Shown here: positions 41,221 to 53,036 of the stretch, in pieces
Layout of the letters: each line of letters starts with the position of its first letter
Position numbering within the stretch: the stretch's first letter is position 1
Assembly: GCA_001600415.1 (NCBI GenBank)
Contig: BCJX01000005.1
Coordinates: 1,028,727-1,092,726 of the forward strand
Reading direction: 5' to 3'
Origin: Pascua guehoae
Lineage: Eukaryota; Basidiomycota; Tremellomycetes; Trichosporonales; Trichosporonaceae
DNA: 64,000 nt
Notes under the pieces: generated by a model
Database searches by the model: none
The model's input: only the letters and a program-made list of their open reading frames with translations
Told to the model about the DNA's origin: nothing
Translations under genes and position numbers: made by a program

Positions 41221-44127
41221 CTAATTCTCGAGCTCTGGAAGGGGTGCGAGCTTGCCGCTGCCAACGAGCATACCGCTGCGGCCGTAGAGGTTTGCAAAGA
41301 CGCACAGGTTGAAATCGGCCGTCTTGACCATGCGGTCGACGACGGCGCGGATCTCATTGACAAGGGGCTCAAAGCCAAACGTTGCCGCCAGGGCAGTGTC
41401 CTCTTCGCGCCCCTTGCGCTGTGAGGCGTTGAACAGGTCGCGCGCGGCGACGACGGCGGGGCTGTCGGCGGGCCGGTGGTAGCGCTCCCGGGGGTCCGAG
41501 GTCGAGGGTCCCTGGCCGGTAAGGGGCTCGGTGAGGACCACAAAGCGGCGGGCAGGGACGCGGAGGAGCGGGGCCGTTGGAATCTTTTCGCCACGAACGC
41601 ACGGCTTTGAGTCGATGCCGCGCATGTCGTACAGGAACGACTCGGGCTGGACGCGGTGCAACAGGAGCGTGTTGGTGAGCATCGAGTGGACGAGCTCGCG
41701 CAGCTGGCCGTACGACTCTTGGTAGCTTGGCGAGCCACTGCGCGCGAGCTCGATTGCAATCATGCGGTCAAAGTCCTCGGCGAGGCGGTTGCTGAGCTCG
41801 CCACCTTCCGAGGGACGAGGGTGGCCCAGCAGAGACGACGACGACCTGTGCGGGAAGACGATGCGGTCCGCCATGAACAGGCTCAAGTCGGACGCGCAGT
41901 TGAGCGGGGGCGCGAGGCCGTGGGGGCCATGTGTCATGACGTGCTTGTAGCTCTCGCGGACCTGGGCAACCTGGCTGTCGACTTCTTGCTCGGTGGCGTT
42001 AGGGTGGTGCTGGATAAACTGCTGGCGAAAGTAGCGCAGAATGCTCTGTGCAATGGCGATGTCGACCATTTCGGCGTGGAAGTTTTTGATCCGGCAAGAG
42101 TCCATCTTGAACACCTCGGGCACGTTGACCTTGGATGCGTATACCTGGCCCGTGAGGGGAATGGTGTTGGGGCGGCGCGAGGGCACAATCGGTGGCCACG
42201 TCTCGTTGGGCTCGACCCAGTCGCCAAACGCCAGGTTGATAAACCCATCGGCAAGCGACCGGATGACAAACTCGGTGGTCGCGGCACAGCCACACTGGCC
42301 CATGAGGTGGCGACGCTCGCGTGGCGCCGTCGCCATGGCCACGCGCTTGGAAGCGGCATTGATCCACGCGTACGTCTTGGACGTCTCGAGGGTGCGGCCC
42401 GCAGCCACGAGGTAGTTGATAAACGTCGTCATCTCGTTTTGCTCAGCCTGCTGCCAGAGCATGGGCTTGAGCGACTGGACCTGGTGGTTGGCAATGTCGA
42501 GCTTCATGACCTCGACGCAGTCAAAGCACTTTCGCAGGCCAGCCACAACATCGCGCACGCCGTCCTTGTCGCCCGAACCGGTCGCGACAGCAACCATCTC
42601 GTCGACCATTTCATCACGCACAGGCGCGCAGTGGACCTTCATGGCGTCGCCAATGACACGGAAAATGTCCGTGTCAAAGTTGCCGCGGCGCACCTGGACA
42701 GTGAGAAACTCGGTATCCAGAGCCGCAAAGAGGGACGGGACGAGCGAGTGCGTGATGGTCGGGCAAAGCTGGGCGTGGGCCGTCTGAGATCCGCGGTTCA
42801 TCGAGTGAGCGTAATGGTTGACGCACGGCGTAGTCGACGCCATGAGCGACTCAAGGATCTCGCGGAGCGTTTCAATGAGCTTTGGCAGGCGGCTCGGCCA
42901 CGTTGCGCGCGACTCCTTCCACCACTGCGACTCGCTCATGCCGTCCTTCCAGCGACCACAAATGCAGTCCTTGACGCGCGACGGGTCCGACGGGTCCCAG
43001 CGCGTGCAACGGCATCCGACCTCAATCTCTGCCCGAATGCAGTCCCAGTAGCGGTTGGACGCATCCGTCTGGGGTGAAGGGTTGACAGTCTGCGAGCGCA
43101 GCGAGTTGAGGAGGCCATAGTTTGCAGACGGGTATGCCATGTTGCCGTGGATCGGCCGGAAGCCAAAGCTGTCGAAAAGGAGATCGTGGCGCATCTGTGA
43201 CAGACGAAGCACTTCGTTTGTGTCCAGGACGCGCAACGTGTTCATGTTGACCGGCGGCTCGCGCGCTGCAAGGATCGAGTGGTCCTGGGCACGACCCCGG
43301 ATTTGTCGCATGATGCGCTCGCCTTCGGCTGCCTCGGCTGCATCTGATGCGGTCCACACACGCATCTTCTTGCGTGGGGTCTGGCGATAGTGGCGAGCCT
43401 CATGGCGCGCTGCGTTGACAGAGTGCACACGGCTGCTGTCGGGTGCATCGGACAATGACCGTGCCCGCTTGAGGGCAACGCCGTGGGGGCGAGGGTGCAC
43501 AACGTATGGGGCGCCAACCTTGGTAACAATGCGTTCCATGGGTTTGCGAACCTGGAATCTGCTCCAGTCGTTGCGCGCACGCTGACGGCTCGGCTGCGCA
43601 GAAGGAGCACCGTTACTCGACACGACCCGATCGAGGGGCTTGCACGTCAAAAGCTCGCTTGCTTCTGGTTCTGGTGCAGGAGCAGCTGGCGCGGGTTCCG
43701 ATGTCGCCGCCTCGTGCTGCAATGGGATACTCAGTCGGGAAAGTTGTGGCTTGGTCGCTCCCCCCGACTGGCTCTCATCGCACATGGCATTGCGCAGGTG
43801 CTCGGCTGATGGCGGTGGGCCGGTGGGACCACTACGCGAGCTGATTGAGTGGGGCGCGGGAGACACAAACGGTGGGTACATGTGGTCCGCCTCGGCGAGA
43901 TGCGCTGCCGCACGCCGAGCTGCTTGGGCAGACGACTCGGCATGTGGAGGGGCCTGTGCAATCGTGGGGCTCGGTGCGAGCTTGGGGCTGGGCGGAGGGT
44001 GCTGCGATTTGCGGCGACCGGCGCCGCCTGCAATCATGCTGTTGGAAGCCATGTGGTGGGGCACATCCACTCGTTCTGGGAGGCCCTCCTGGGACGCTGT
44101 TGGGCGGTGGCTCGGATCAGTGTCCAT
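41221..44127 (-). CDS. SOK1: TCP11 family protein (yeast Sok1-like)
   Basis: One intronless frame of 968 residues from the ATG at 44125-44127. The first about 300 residues are Pro/Ser/Ala/Arg-rich and disordered. The TCP11 domain begins near VLDTNEVLRLSQMRHDLLFDS. It includes LIETLREILESLMAS, the hallmark LRKCFDCVEVMKLDIANHQV and TFINYLVAAGRTLE, and runs to the C-terminus. A Cys cluster (GCRCTRWDPSD, DCICGRW) lies before it. Fungal TCP11 proteins such as Sok1 suppress loss of protein kinase A and are thought to act in cAMP/PKA-linked growth control; that role is from the family, not from this sequence. There is no signal peptide or membrane segment. Its promoter must lie in the large spacer to the right. 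Confidence 0.85.
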   Translation of the reverse strand: MDTDPSHRPTASQEGLPERVDVPHHMASNSMIAGGAGRRKSQHPPPSPKLAPSPTIAQAPPHAESSAQAARRAAAHLAEADHMYPPFVSPAPHSISSRSGPTGPPPSAEHLRNAMCDESQSGGATKPQLSRLSIPLQHEAATSEPAPAAPAPEPEASELLTCKPLDRVVSSNGAPSAQPSRQRARNDWSRFQVRKPMERIVTKVGAPYVVHPRPHGVALKRARSLSDAPDSSRVHSVNAARHEARHYRQTPRKKMRVWTASDAAEAAEGERIMRQIRGRAQDHSILAAREPPVNMNTLRVLDTNEVLRLSQMRHDLLFDSFGFRPIHGNMAYPSANYGLLNSLRSQTVNPSPQTDASNRYWDCIRAEIEVGCRCTRWDPSDPSRVKDCICGRWKDGMSESQWWKESRATWPSRLPKLIETLREILESLMASTTPCVNHYAHSMNRGSQTAHAQLCPTITHSLVPSLFAALDTEFLTVQVRRGNFDTDIFRVIGDAMKVHCAPVRDEMVDEMVAVATGSGDKDGVRDVVAGLRKCFDCVEVMKLDIANHQVQSLKPMLWQQAEQNEMTTFINYLVAAGRTLETSKTYAWINAASKRVAMATAPRERRHLMGQCGCAATTEFVIRSLADGFINLAFGDWVEPNETWPPIVPSRRPNTIPLTGQVYASKVNVPEVFKMDSCRIKNFHAEMVDIAIAQSILRYFRQQFIQHHPNATEQEVDSQVAQVRESYKHVMTHGPHGLAPPLNCASDLSLFMADRIVFPHRSSSSLLGHPRPSEGGELSNRLAEDFDRMIAIELARSGSPSYQESYGQLRELVHSMLTNTLLLHRVQPESFLYDMRGIDSKPCVRGEKIPTAPLLRVPARRFVVLTEPLTGQGPSTSDPRERYHRPADSPAVVAARDLFNASQRKGREEDTALAATFGFEPLVNEIRAVVDRMVKTADFNLCVFANLYGRSGMLVGSGKLAPLPELEN

Positions 44128-45116
44128 GGTGATGCGAGTTGGAAGTGGTGGGAAGAGTAATGGAGAATGGGGATGAGGTGCGCTGCTTGCTGGTTATGGG
44201 GGGGAGGGAAGAAGAGGAGGAGGATCAAGCAGCGATGGGGAGTGGCGTGGGGCAAGGGGACAAGAAGGCTTGAGGGACTTCGTGTGATGGGCAGAGGAGA
44301 AGCACGCGGTGGGATCTCGGGCGTTGGCGTTGACGATCACGAGAGCAAAGCAAGACGGAGGCGCACAAGGGGCGATGCACGTCGGTGTCACAAGTGGACT
44401 GCAGGCGTCGTACGCTGGACGAGGCCAGTGGTGTACCGTTCTGTAAAAGGGTTGAGCAAATGTGACAATGGCTCGAAAGGACAGGCAGACGGCTGGCTCG
44501 TGCTCGTGTCAATGGTGGTGGCAAGCGCGATCCGATGAGCGATGCTCGCTTGCTTGTGCACACGTTTCAGGCAGCGACAACGGCGACGTCGACCACAATG
44601 GGGGGCGTTTGCACTTGATGTGCCGTTGTGCCAAGGGCGGTGGGCAGGGGTTGGGGCTCGCGTGCGGGGGCGAGTGTGGGTGTGGGCGTGAGGGTGGCGG
44701 CGGCCACAAGGGCTTAATTGTCTTGGAGGTGTGAGCACAGGCCGAAGGACGAAAATGATGATGGGGTTCGAACAGGGAGACAAGAGGGAACACTACGCAC
44801 CAACAAAAAGGGCTAGCCTTTATAAATATGGGTATGTGCGTCCAGCGCAGTCTGCTGCAAGTGCTGTACTGTAGTAGTGTCCCAAGCGGTGATAGGAGCC
44901 GGCGACGGCGGTATTAGAGTTATAAATGGGAAAGTATTAACGTCGTCGTCGTCGAGTGTTCCGGGGCTGTGCTAGGAACAAGTGCTGGCAGGGGAGAGGG
45001 GGTGCTAGCGGTGCGATGGGTGTGGCTGGGAGGCTGAGACGTTAGAATCATATTGAATAAGCGGGTGGGGGTATGGGTTGGGTGGCGTGAGTGGGCGAAT
45101 GGTGCAGAGGAACGAA

Positions 45117-45135
45117 GGGGGGGGGGGGGGGGGGG
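45117..45135. repeat. 19-base G run
   Basis: A perfect run of 19 G on the plus strand, able in principle to form a G-quadruplex. Such runs are also prone to sequencing length errors. It lies about 1 kb upstream of the TCP11-like gene start. Confidence 0.85.
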
Positions 45136-45462
45136 ATGTGGGATGCGACGCGAGACAGCTGCGCGATGCACGCGATGGCGGGGAAGAATGAAGTGACAGG
45201 GGAAAGGAGAGATGAATGGATGAACTGGGCAGAGGTTTGCGTATGTGCACAATGCCGAAAGGGGAGCCCAGGTGGCCAGGTGGCCAGGCGGCTAGGCGGC
45301 TGCAGGCGGGCCGGGTGGTGGGGCGGCGGGGCGTGGGAGTTTGGTCGGTGGCGCAGGCAGCCAGGCCAAGACGTGTCCGCCGGGCCCAAATTCATTGCAT
45401 TGCATGCCTGCCTGCCTGTCTGCATGCATGCAGGTTCCCCTCGCCCCAATCCGATTCAGGTC

Positions 45463-45483
45463 CGCTCGCTCGCTCGCTCGCTC
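45463..45483. repeat. (CGCT)5 tetranucleotide repeat
   Basis: Five perfect CGCT units, followed by more degenerate CTCAGGCTC-type units up to about 45520. Simple sequence repeat in non-coding DNA. Confidence 0.8.
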
Positions 45484-48200
45484 AGGCTCCGCTCAGACTC
45501 AGGCTCGACTCAGGTTCGGCATGCATGCTTGCATGCATTTGCAGGCAGCACTTTGAATGCAAACGCAATGACGACGGTTGCGCGCAACCCATGGTACGAG
45601 CGGGCTGGTCGAGACAAGGGAAAATGGCCCGGCATGGGTGGTTGGCGACACCAGGGGAGCGACAGGACAGGAGCAGCAGGAGCCCAACACAGGAAGGACA
45701 GGGGTAAAAAGCCCCGTCGCAACAACAAAAGACGACGAGAGCAAAGGAAAAAAACGGACAGAGAGAGCGCCAAAACCCCACTTACCACCAGAGGACAGGA
45801 GACGCCGGACGGGAACACAAACGCCCCTTCAACAAGAAAGTGTAATCGGAGCTTGCGTGCGCAAAACTGGAGTACGAAGTTTTGACCTGTGATGCGTGTC
45901 AGTCGAGTGGCCACCTGATATTATGGTTTGTCCAGAATAGGCAAATAGCAACCGGCAACGGGCGACGGGCACTGGGGCAACACGGCATCGGATCGAGCGG
46001 GAACGAGCACAAAGAAGAACAGGCGGTAAGAATGCCCACAGACAGGCACACTCCTGCCACTCTCATACTCTCTCTGTGCGCGCGTCCTACCGGTAGCCAG
46101 TAGTGGACACGAGAACAGCCACTCGACGCCAGGGCGTTGTACTGCTCCGCACGAAGAGTAGGGGTACGCGACAGAGAGAGCTGGACGCGCCGAGACGCGA
46201 CGCGAAACGAGGAGGACTGCTGGTGACGCAAGGGGGGGGCACAAGAATACGACCACACTGTCCGTCTTCTTGGTTTCCCTAAAGCCTCGATCTGGGGTCT
46301 CTGCAACTCGACGTGGAATTTGGGGAGTGGTGTGGCTTCTTGCGCTGCGCTGCACGGCGTGACTCGAGCCAAGATGGCCGAGTGCCAACATGCCAGGAGG
46401 CCTTGTGCTATGTGCGCCAGAGACACGGATAGCGCATATGGCGAACGCAAATGGGGGGTGACAGTGACGCAGTGGCAAGAGAAATGAGACGCGAGGCGTA
46501 CGGTTCGGCCCGATGTACACGCTGTCACTATGCCGCTGGACGCGGGGGGCACAAGACAAACGGATGACAAAGACGTGACCGGCGCGGGCAAGCTGGCGCG
46601 CAGCCACAGTGTGTGATGGTTCAGCATGCCACACTCGCTTGCTCACTACCCCAGCATGCGCATGCACATTCAGGCGCAGTGGGGGTCACAGGCATGTGAA
46701 CATGCAAGTCAAGCCTGGGGCTTTCTGTGCCAAGGAGGGCGATGGCACGCCGAAGCATGGGACTGGCGCGGCGGCATGGAGGCATGACATATGCCTATCC
46801 GCCTGGCCAGCCATGTGTAGCCTAGTTTTGCTTGGCGTTTGATGGACAAAAAAAAAAAACAGAGACAAGCAAGCCTCGCAAGCCATGGACGCCATCAAGC
46901 CATGGCTCGGTCCCATCCGATAGCACAATGTCACCGTGCTCCCCCGCGCATGTGCCACAATTGTCACGACACTACGCCCCTCACTAGCCCCGACTGGACC
47001 GCTCTCCACACACCCGACCCACGCACGACCTCGGACCGGCGACCGGCGACCCGTCATCACCGGCCACTGATCATCGGTCCGCGGGCCGCATGCCGCCGAC
47101 AGCGCCACCGATCCTCATCTCACCCTCGCCCCCCGCAAAGCACCCCCATGGCCAACCCTCTTGGCGATGATGGCGACTCGCATTGCTCCGAGTCACACCC
47201 AGTAACACCCAGCGAGAAGCGCCATGCCTGCTTTGTTTTGGACATGCTTCGGAGCCCTCCGCTCTGCCCCCACCATGTCGCTTCCCGCTCGCTCGCTCCG
47301 CCAACCACGCTTCCTGCTGCGCCTGTTGAAGCCCACGCACCGCCACTTCTCTCGTCCCGGACCCGCTCGCCGCTCGGTGCTCCCGCTCGACGCGGTGCCT
47401 GTATCCCGCTCGCACCGAGGGGCGTGCGGGGTAGCAAGGCGTGCAAACAAGGCAAGCACGGTCAGGAAGGCGGCATGCGAATAATGGAGACAACAAGCTC
47501 ACATCTCACACAATGTCGCAAACTCCAACGGCACAAACGCCCCTCGGCCAGCCCCCCCGTACTTCCCGGGTTTCACGGCACCGTGCGAGCCAGCCCAGTC
47601 ACCCACCGGCCACCCACCAACCGCAGCTCGAGCGATGGCCAAAGCATGACATGGCATGATGGCAGGCACTTTTGCCACCTTGCCAACGGTTACACATGCA
47701 TGCAGCTTCTCACCACCCCTGTGAGATGCATGCATACATGCACGGCGATGCGTGATGCTTCCTCGTCCCCACCACAGACCTTGCTTGCTTCCTTCCCTGC
47801 CAGCCTCTACTGCCCATGCACCATACCCTCTCTGCCTTCTTGTTGCCAGCTTCCAGCCTCTTGAAGCATGTTGCGAGCTGCTCACCTGTGCACTACCTGG
47901 CGGTCCGTGGAGCGCAAACCAAGTAGGGGTATGTATATGTGTCCGTGTTGTCGGTATAGGCGCTGGTCTCGCGTGACTGAAGCGCAAGGGGGGAATGGAG
48001 GAAGGGGGAATGCGAGGCGAGATGTGGGCGGAGGTCAAGGTGACAGTGATGGTGAGGCGGGACCAGTTGGTAGGACACGCGAGATGACGGCGGGGCGAGG
48101 GTGGGGTGGGGGTGGGGGGGGGCGACGAGGGTGGGTAACGGTGTTACGAGGGCGAGAGTGGGAAGAAGGGAAGTCGGAGTGGTGGTGGGGGAGTGGGTAC

Positions 48201-48220
48201 TAGTAGTAGTAGTAGTAGTA
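48201..48220. repeat. (TAG)6-7 trinucleotide repeat
   Basis: Perfect TAG units over 20 bases. Simple sequence repeat in the large spacer. Confidence 0.85.
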
Positions 48221-48392
48221 CTGTAGGAGTGGGTAGCACGAGGAGGTCGAGTGGTCGGCAGGTGTCGTACAGTTGTTGTACTCAGGTGGTGGCTGTGCTG
48301 TTGTTGCAAGGGACGATGTGCCGTTGGAATGGGGTTAATAACGCAGCATGGGAGTACATCATCCGTTGATCGCTTTTGTTGGACCACTACGA

Positions 48393-48412
48393 GGCAGGCA
48401 GGCAGGCAGGCA
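48393..48412. repeat. (GGCA)5 tetranucleotide repeat
   Basis: Five perfect GGCA units in the large spacer. Confidence 0.85.
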
Positions 48413-49429
48413 GCACGAGTGCAGCAGTAGTACATACAAACCTGCACCTCTGCAACAATTGCATGATTGCAGCATGGGTCTGTCGGCCTGCGAGATGTAT
48501 GTACGATCGCGCCGATAGCATGCCTCTGCGCCTCGTTTGTTCCTCTTGGCTGCCATGGCTTGCATGGCGTGCATGGCTTGCCATGGCTTTAATGACTGGG
48601 TTTGCCCGCAAGGCCAGAAGCAAGAACCGACGGACGCTGGCAGCAGAGTGACCGACAGACAGACTGACCAACATGCTCTTGACTGACTCGGGGAGCGGGC
48701 AGAGAGGGGAGGATAAGGGTGGCGGCGGAGAGATTTAGGATCCATAACAAGTGCGCAGGTGTGGGTCAGGAGAGCGACAGGAAGCGGAAACGGGCTGCAT
48801 GAGGCTTGCAAAGAGGCGGCAACTCAGGAGGCCCCGGGAGAAGGGGGGGGGAACGGGGGGCAGGATCCCAAAGTGCGACCGACGTTTAACGCCACCGACT
48901 TTCGAGTCACTCGCTCGCTCGCTTGGTCAGTTGGAGAGGACAGAGACCGAGACAACGGCTGTAGATGGGCATGTGGCTCCAGTGGCCAGTGGCCAGTGGC
49001 TCCAGTGCACGCCGCCAAGATTTGACAGTCTTGACCGGCAGGTCTTGTTGGCCTGGTCGCAGTCCACGCGCGCGGCGCGGCGGCGCGTAAGCCCGTGGAA
49101 ACCCAGGGTTTTTTTAGGCTGCAAGGGACGCAGAGTGTGTTTTTCGTACCAGACCGTTCAGTGGGTTCCTGCCCAAAGTGCAAATGTGGGTTCGTTTAGC
49201 TGTTAGCCTTTGAAAACATGCCCTCATCGGCTCAACTACTCTGTCGTCCTGATCCACCACCCGCCTCGTCGGCCGTGTCCACTGCACGCTTTCTCGGCCT
49301 CTTGGCCCTCTTTCGGTCGGGGGGTCTACTGCTCGACGCCTCATGACACTTTGGTTTCTTGTTCTTACCCTCATTACCGAACCTCGGACCCTCCCATGCC
49401 CTCACTATGCCCTCATCCCTGCCGTGGCA

Positions 49430-49442
49430 CCCCCCCCCCCCC
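49430..49442. repeat. 13-base C run
   Basis: A perfect run of 13 C in the large spacer; i-motif/G-quadruplex potential on the two strands, also a likely site of length error. Confidence 0.85.
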
Positions 49443-52400
49443 GGCTCTCCACCCTCCATTCTGCTCTCTCCGCGCTCACGCTGGTCCCCCGCTCGCCATA
49501 GCGTTTTTTCTCTCTGCCATCCCGCAATTTCAATAATAATACTCAACATTGGGCCGCCACCGACACGCCACCAACCTGACCCCCCACCCCGCCTCTCTTC
49601 ATTCTCTCGTTGATGTTTTTCATTCTGTTCCTCGTCGCCTTTGTGGCCTTTGTCTTGACACCTGCGGCCAATTCCCCGACGTCCCGACGTCGCGCCGTTT
49701 TCCCGTCGCCACCATGTCTGACCTCTGGATGCACACATGCACGTCGTATAGCACCGTGCCTGCCTTTGGCACATGGTTCAGTACAAATCCGGACAGCGCG
49801 TTACTCTATGGAGCGCGAGCGCGAAACCTGATCCACAAATCTGTGCGCATGCATTGGGACGACGGATGCATACCCCAGTCAGGTCCGTCGTTGGTGCCAA
49901 AAGGGCGGTGCATGCTGGTGGGCACCGTGGCTGCAAAAGTGGCGTAGGTGCTACGAAAGGCATCACGGAACATGGCATGGTTTCCCGCGGGCCTCTCTCG
50001 TCGACCACGGCCCAAACCATGTTGCTCCGCTAGCGTCGGGCATGGCAGCGTAAACGGGTTCCCGCCAACGCAACACACATACCATGCCATTGTGGTCGGG
50101 TGCAACCCCCGTCCCTACCGCCAGCGCCACCGCACCCACTGGCCTCGAGGCCGTCGCCCCTCTTGCTCTCTTCGAGTCAGACTCTGAGCCTGAGCCTGAG
50201 GCGGGCTGAGCCAGAGTGGGCTACCGGCGTCTGGTTTTTTTACAGTGTGTGGGTCTTGCCAAACTGTTGCTACCTAATTGTCTCTCCGCGGCGCCAGACG
50301 TCCCACGCGCCACAAAGCCCCAATTGATCCGCCGCAGTTGATCAGACGGACGTCGTAAGTTCCGTTTGTCTCGGTGGACATGGCCGAGGAGCGACGACGA
50401 CGACGACGACCCCCATCCCATCCCATCCCACTGCCCTCTGGGCGTGCAGTTCCAGAGTTTGGTTTGGATTTGGTAGCCACAATTCTGTCGGCACTTTAAA
50501 GCCCCCCCCCCATCCCTGAATGATTACTTACTCGCCAAGGCCTTTGGCACACCATGGGTCACTTTTAGCTCCTCGACAGGCGCAGCGCCCGTACGCCTGG
50601 TGCGCCTTGGTGGCCCACTGGCGATGACAACTCATGGCGTATGTGGCGTTTGCTCAGTGGCGCACGCGGGCCCGTTGTGCGGCGCGGGGGGCGGGGCACA
50701 TTACCAGCGGTCGATTTGTAAACTTGTCGGATCTCGTAAACGCTCGTACGAACATGCATGCCGTATCGCGTAACGGGCGGCCAGGAAAGTTGCAAGAAAA
50801 AAGGCACCTGTGTAGCTTCCGAACTCTTTTGACGTGAGCGTTGTGAGGCTCCCCACGCAAGGGTTGCCAGGGTTGCCAGGGTCGCTGCAAGTCACCCAAA
50901 AACCCCATCACAAGCACATTTTATGGCTGACGTACGAAATGCACGATTGCTCAATCACAAGACGTTGTCGGATCGCACGCATGGAATGGGATTGCAGGAT
51001 CCTATCCCAAAAGATCTCCACACGAGCTCTCGCCTCGACAAGCTTCACTAACGCACGTAAAATACGTAAAGCACCTGTGCTCTCCCATTGTCACCACGAG
51101 CCCAACCCACACACCTCTGGGTACCGCTACGGCCCGTGCCGCGGACCATAAAGTACCTGCCAGTGCCGTACCGCGCCGCTCACCGACCTGATAGACCATG
51201 CCACACATGCCATACCGGACCCACGACCCCACGACGGACCGGCATCCGTGCCTTTTTTCCGGGAGGACCTGACCCCGGTACCTGAACCTACATTGACGTT
51301 GTGGGTGGGTGACAGGTGACATACCCCCCTCCGTCCGCGAGCTTGTAAACTCTCGTCTTTTCGCACATTGCCATGTCCCGTGGTCGTGGTCGTACGTGTG
51401 GGCGGGTCCACAGAAACTTACACGTCGCAAATCTCCTGCCCGAAAGGACGGTACCGTCCCATCCGACATGGAGGGGGCCGAAACACACCGTGACACTGCC
51501 GTATCCTCTGGCCCCTCCTGTCCCAACGTCCCAGTCCTCATTGAGCAAGTAGACCGCACCGTCGGCGAGCACAAGTCAAAGTCTCAGAAACTAAAAAACG
51601 TAAAGCGTGATGGGTGTGCGTGCGTCGTTTCCACTCCGTCCGAGCGGGGACCCCGAGTGCCCGACGCCCCTGCACTACCGTGTACCGGAACCGGCTCGGG
51701 ATCATGGGCACGAGGGCGGCAGTGACGGCCGACATGGCCCATGGGATGGGACTGGTGTGGAGCGACGCCTGACGCGCGACGCGCGACGCGCTCGGCGACG
51801 ACACGACACTATTTGCACAAGTACATTACACAATGCACATTGGTGCTCGTCAGTTGGCTCCAGATGGGCCTCTTTGGCGTCTGGTGTTGCGTGTTGGAGG
51901 AGCACGCGCGTCGAATGCGCGCATCCCGCTCGGTACGAAAGACATGGCATTATGACATTGGCGTCGTGCACGTCCCAACCCAGCGGCCAGCCGTACCGCG
52001 TACCTGCATGCCTGCAACATGTGATCCTGCGCAGTCGCGCAGCCCCGTGCCTCGTACCCATGCTCATGTCGTCAAGTTGCAAGTTGCGTCCTTGCGCATG
52101 CACGCGGTGCAGCACAGCATGCACCAACAGGACGGACCGCCGCGGGCCACGGACGCGCAGACCCGAGGTCAGCGTCACCCCACCTCGCGGCGGGCGCCAC
52201 ATCGCCACATGCATGTGTGGCTTGGGAACGCCCCCGTCCCCAAATATGGTGGAATTTCTCACAAGTAGTACTGCAGTGGCCCCCACGCATTCAAGCTTTT
52301 AATCATGTCTGATCGGTCTCGGCATGGCGGCCTTTGGAATTGCTGGATAGTGGATACACTCACTTGGCAACCTTAACGTGGGGGGCCTGCCCTGGTGGCG

Positions 52401-53000
52401 CCAGCGGTGAGAGCGTGAGGCCGAGTCGGGGTTGGGATCGGGGGTGGAGGATCCTGGCGATTGCATGGCGGAGACGGGCAGAATGGCTTCATGACGGGAT
52501 CCCGGGAGTGGATAGACACGTCATGGCGGTTCTGCATGGACGTACTCGAGCTCGACGCGCTCCCTCGTTTGACGCGGACGCGGCCCGGACGGCCCGGCAC
52601 CCATGCCTTGGCCATCACCCTCGACGCATGCTCGCGCTCGCGGCGACGAGCGTCCAGCGGCGTCTGCCGCGTCGGACCTGGCGGCGAGCGCGACCGCATG
52701 ACCCGTCGCAATGGCCGGGTGCATGCTGTAATCGCCTCCATGTGTCGCTAGTGTCGCTCGTCTGCGCGTGGCGGCGCCCATGGTGCCATGTTGCCGTTAA
52801 CAGTATCGTCAAAATTCAGCTGCGCCTGTGCCTCGGTGCCACGGCTGCAATACCGGTAGCTAGCTGCCTAACGGGCCCTACGTCAAGGCCACGACCACGT
52901 TCTCGTCATGCCCTTTGGGTATTCTGTTCAAGCTCAGTTTTGGCGTACTTCTCATTGCAGAATAGTAATTCGGGCAAGGCCATTCTTTTCGTCAAGAAAA

Positions 53001-53036
53001 GCATCAAGCCTGGCATCAAGCTTGGCATCAAGCTTG
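53001..53036. repeat. 12-bp tandem repeat, three copies
   Basis: Three consecutive units of GCATCAAGCTTG, the first with one difference. The open frame crossing it has no ATG start and no other coding support. Confidence 0.8.

Noticed and set aside
41656..43077. 473-codon plus-strand frame
   Set aside because: Antisense to the TCP11 domain, which has clear family motifs; the plus frame has none.
49613..49831. Short ORF with a signal-peptide-like start (MFFILFLVAFVAFVLTPAANS)
   Set aside because: The hydrophobic start comes from a T-rich low-complexity patch and the remainder has no pattern. Too weak without transcript data, though worth a look if reads map there.
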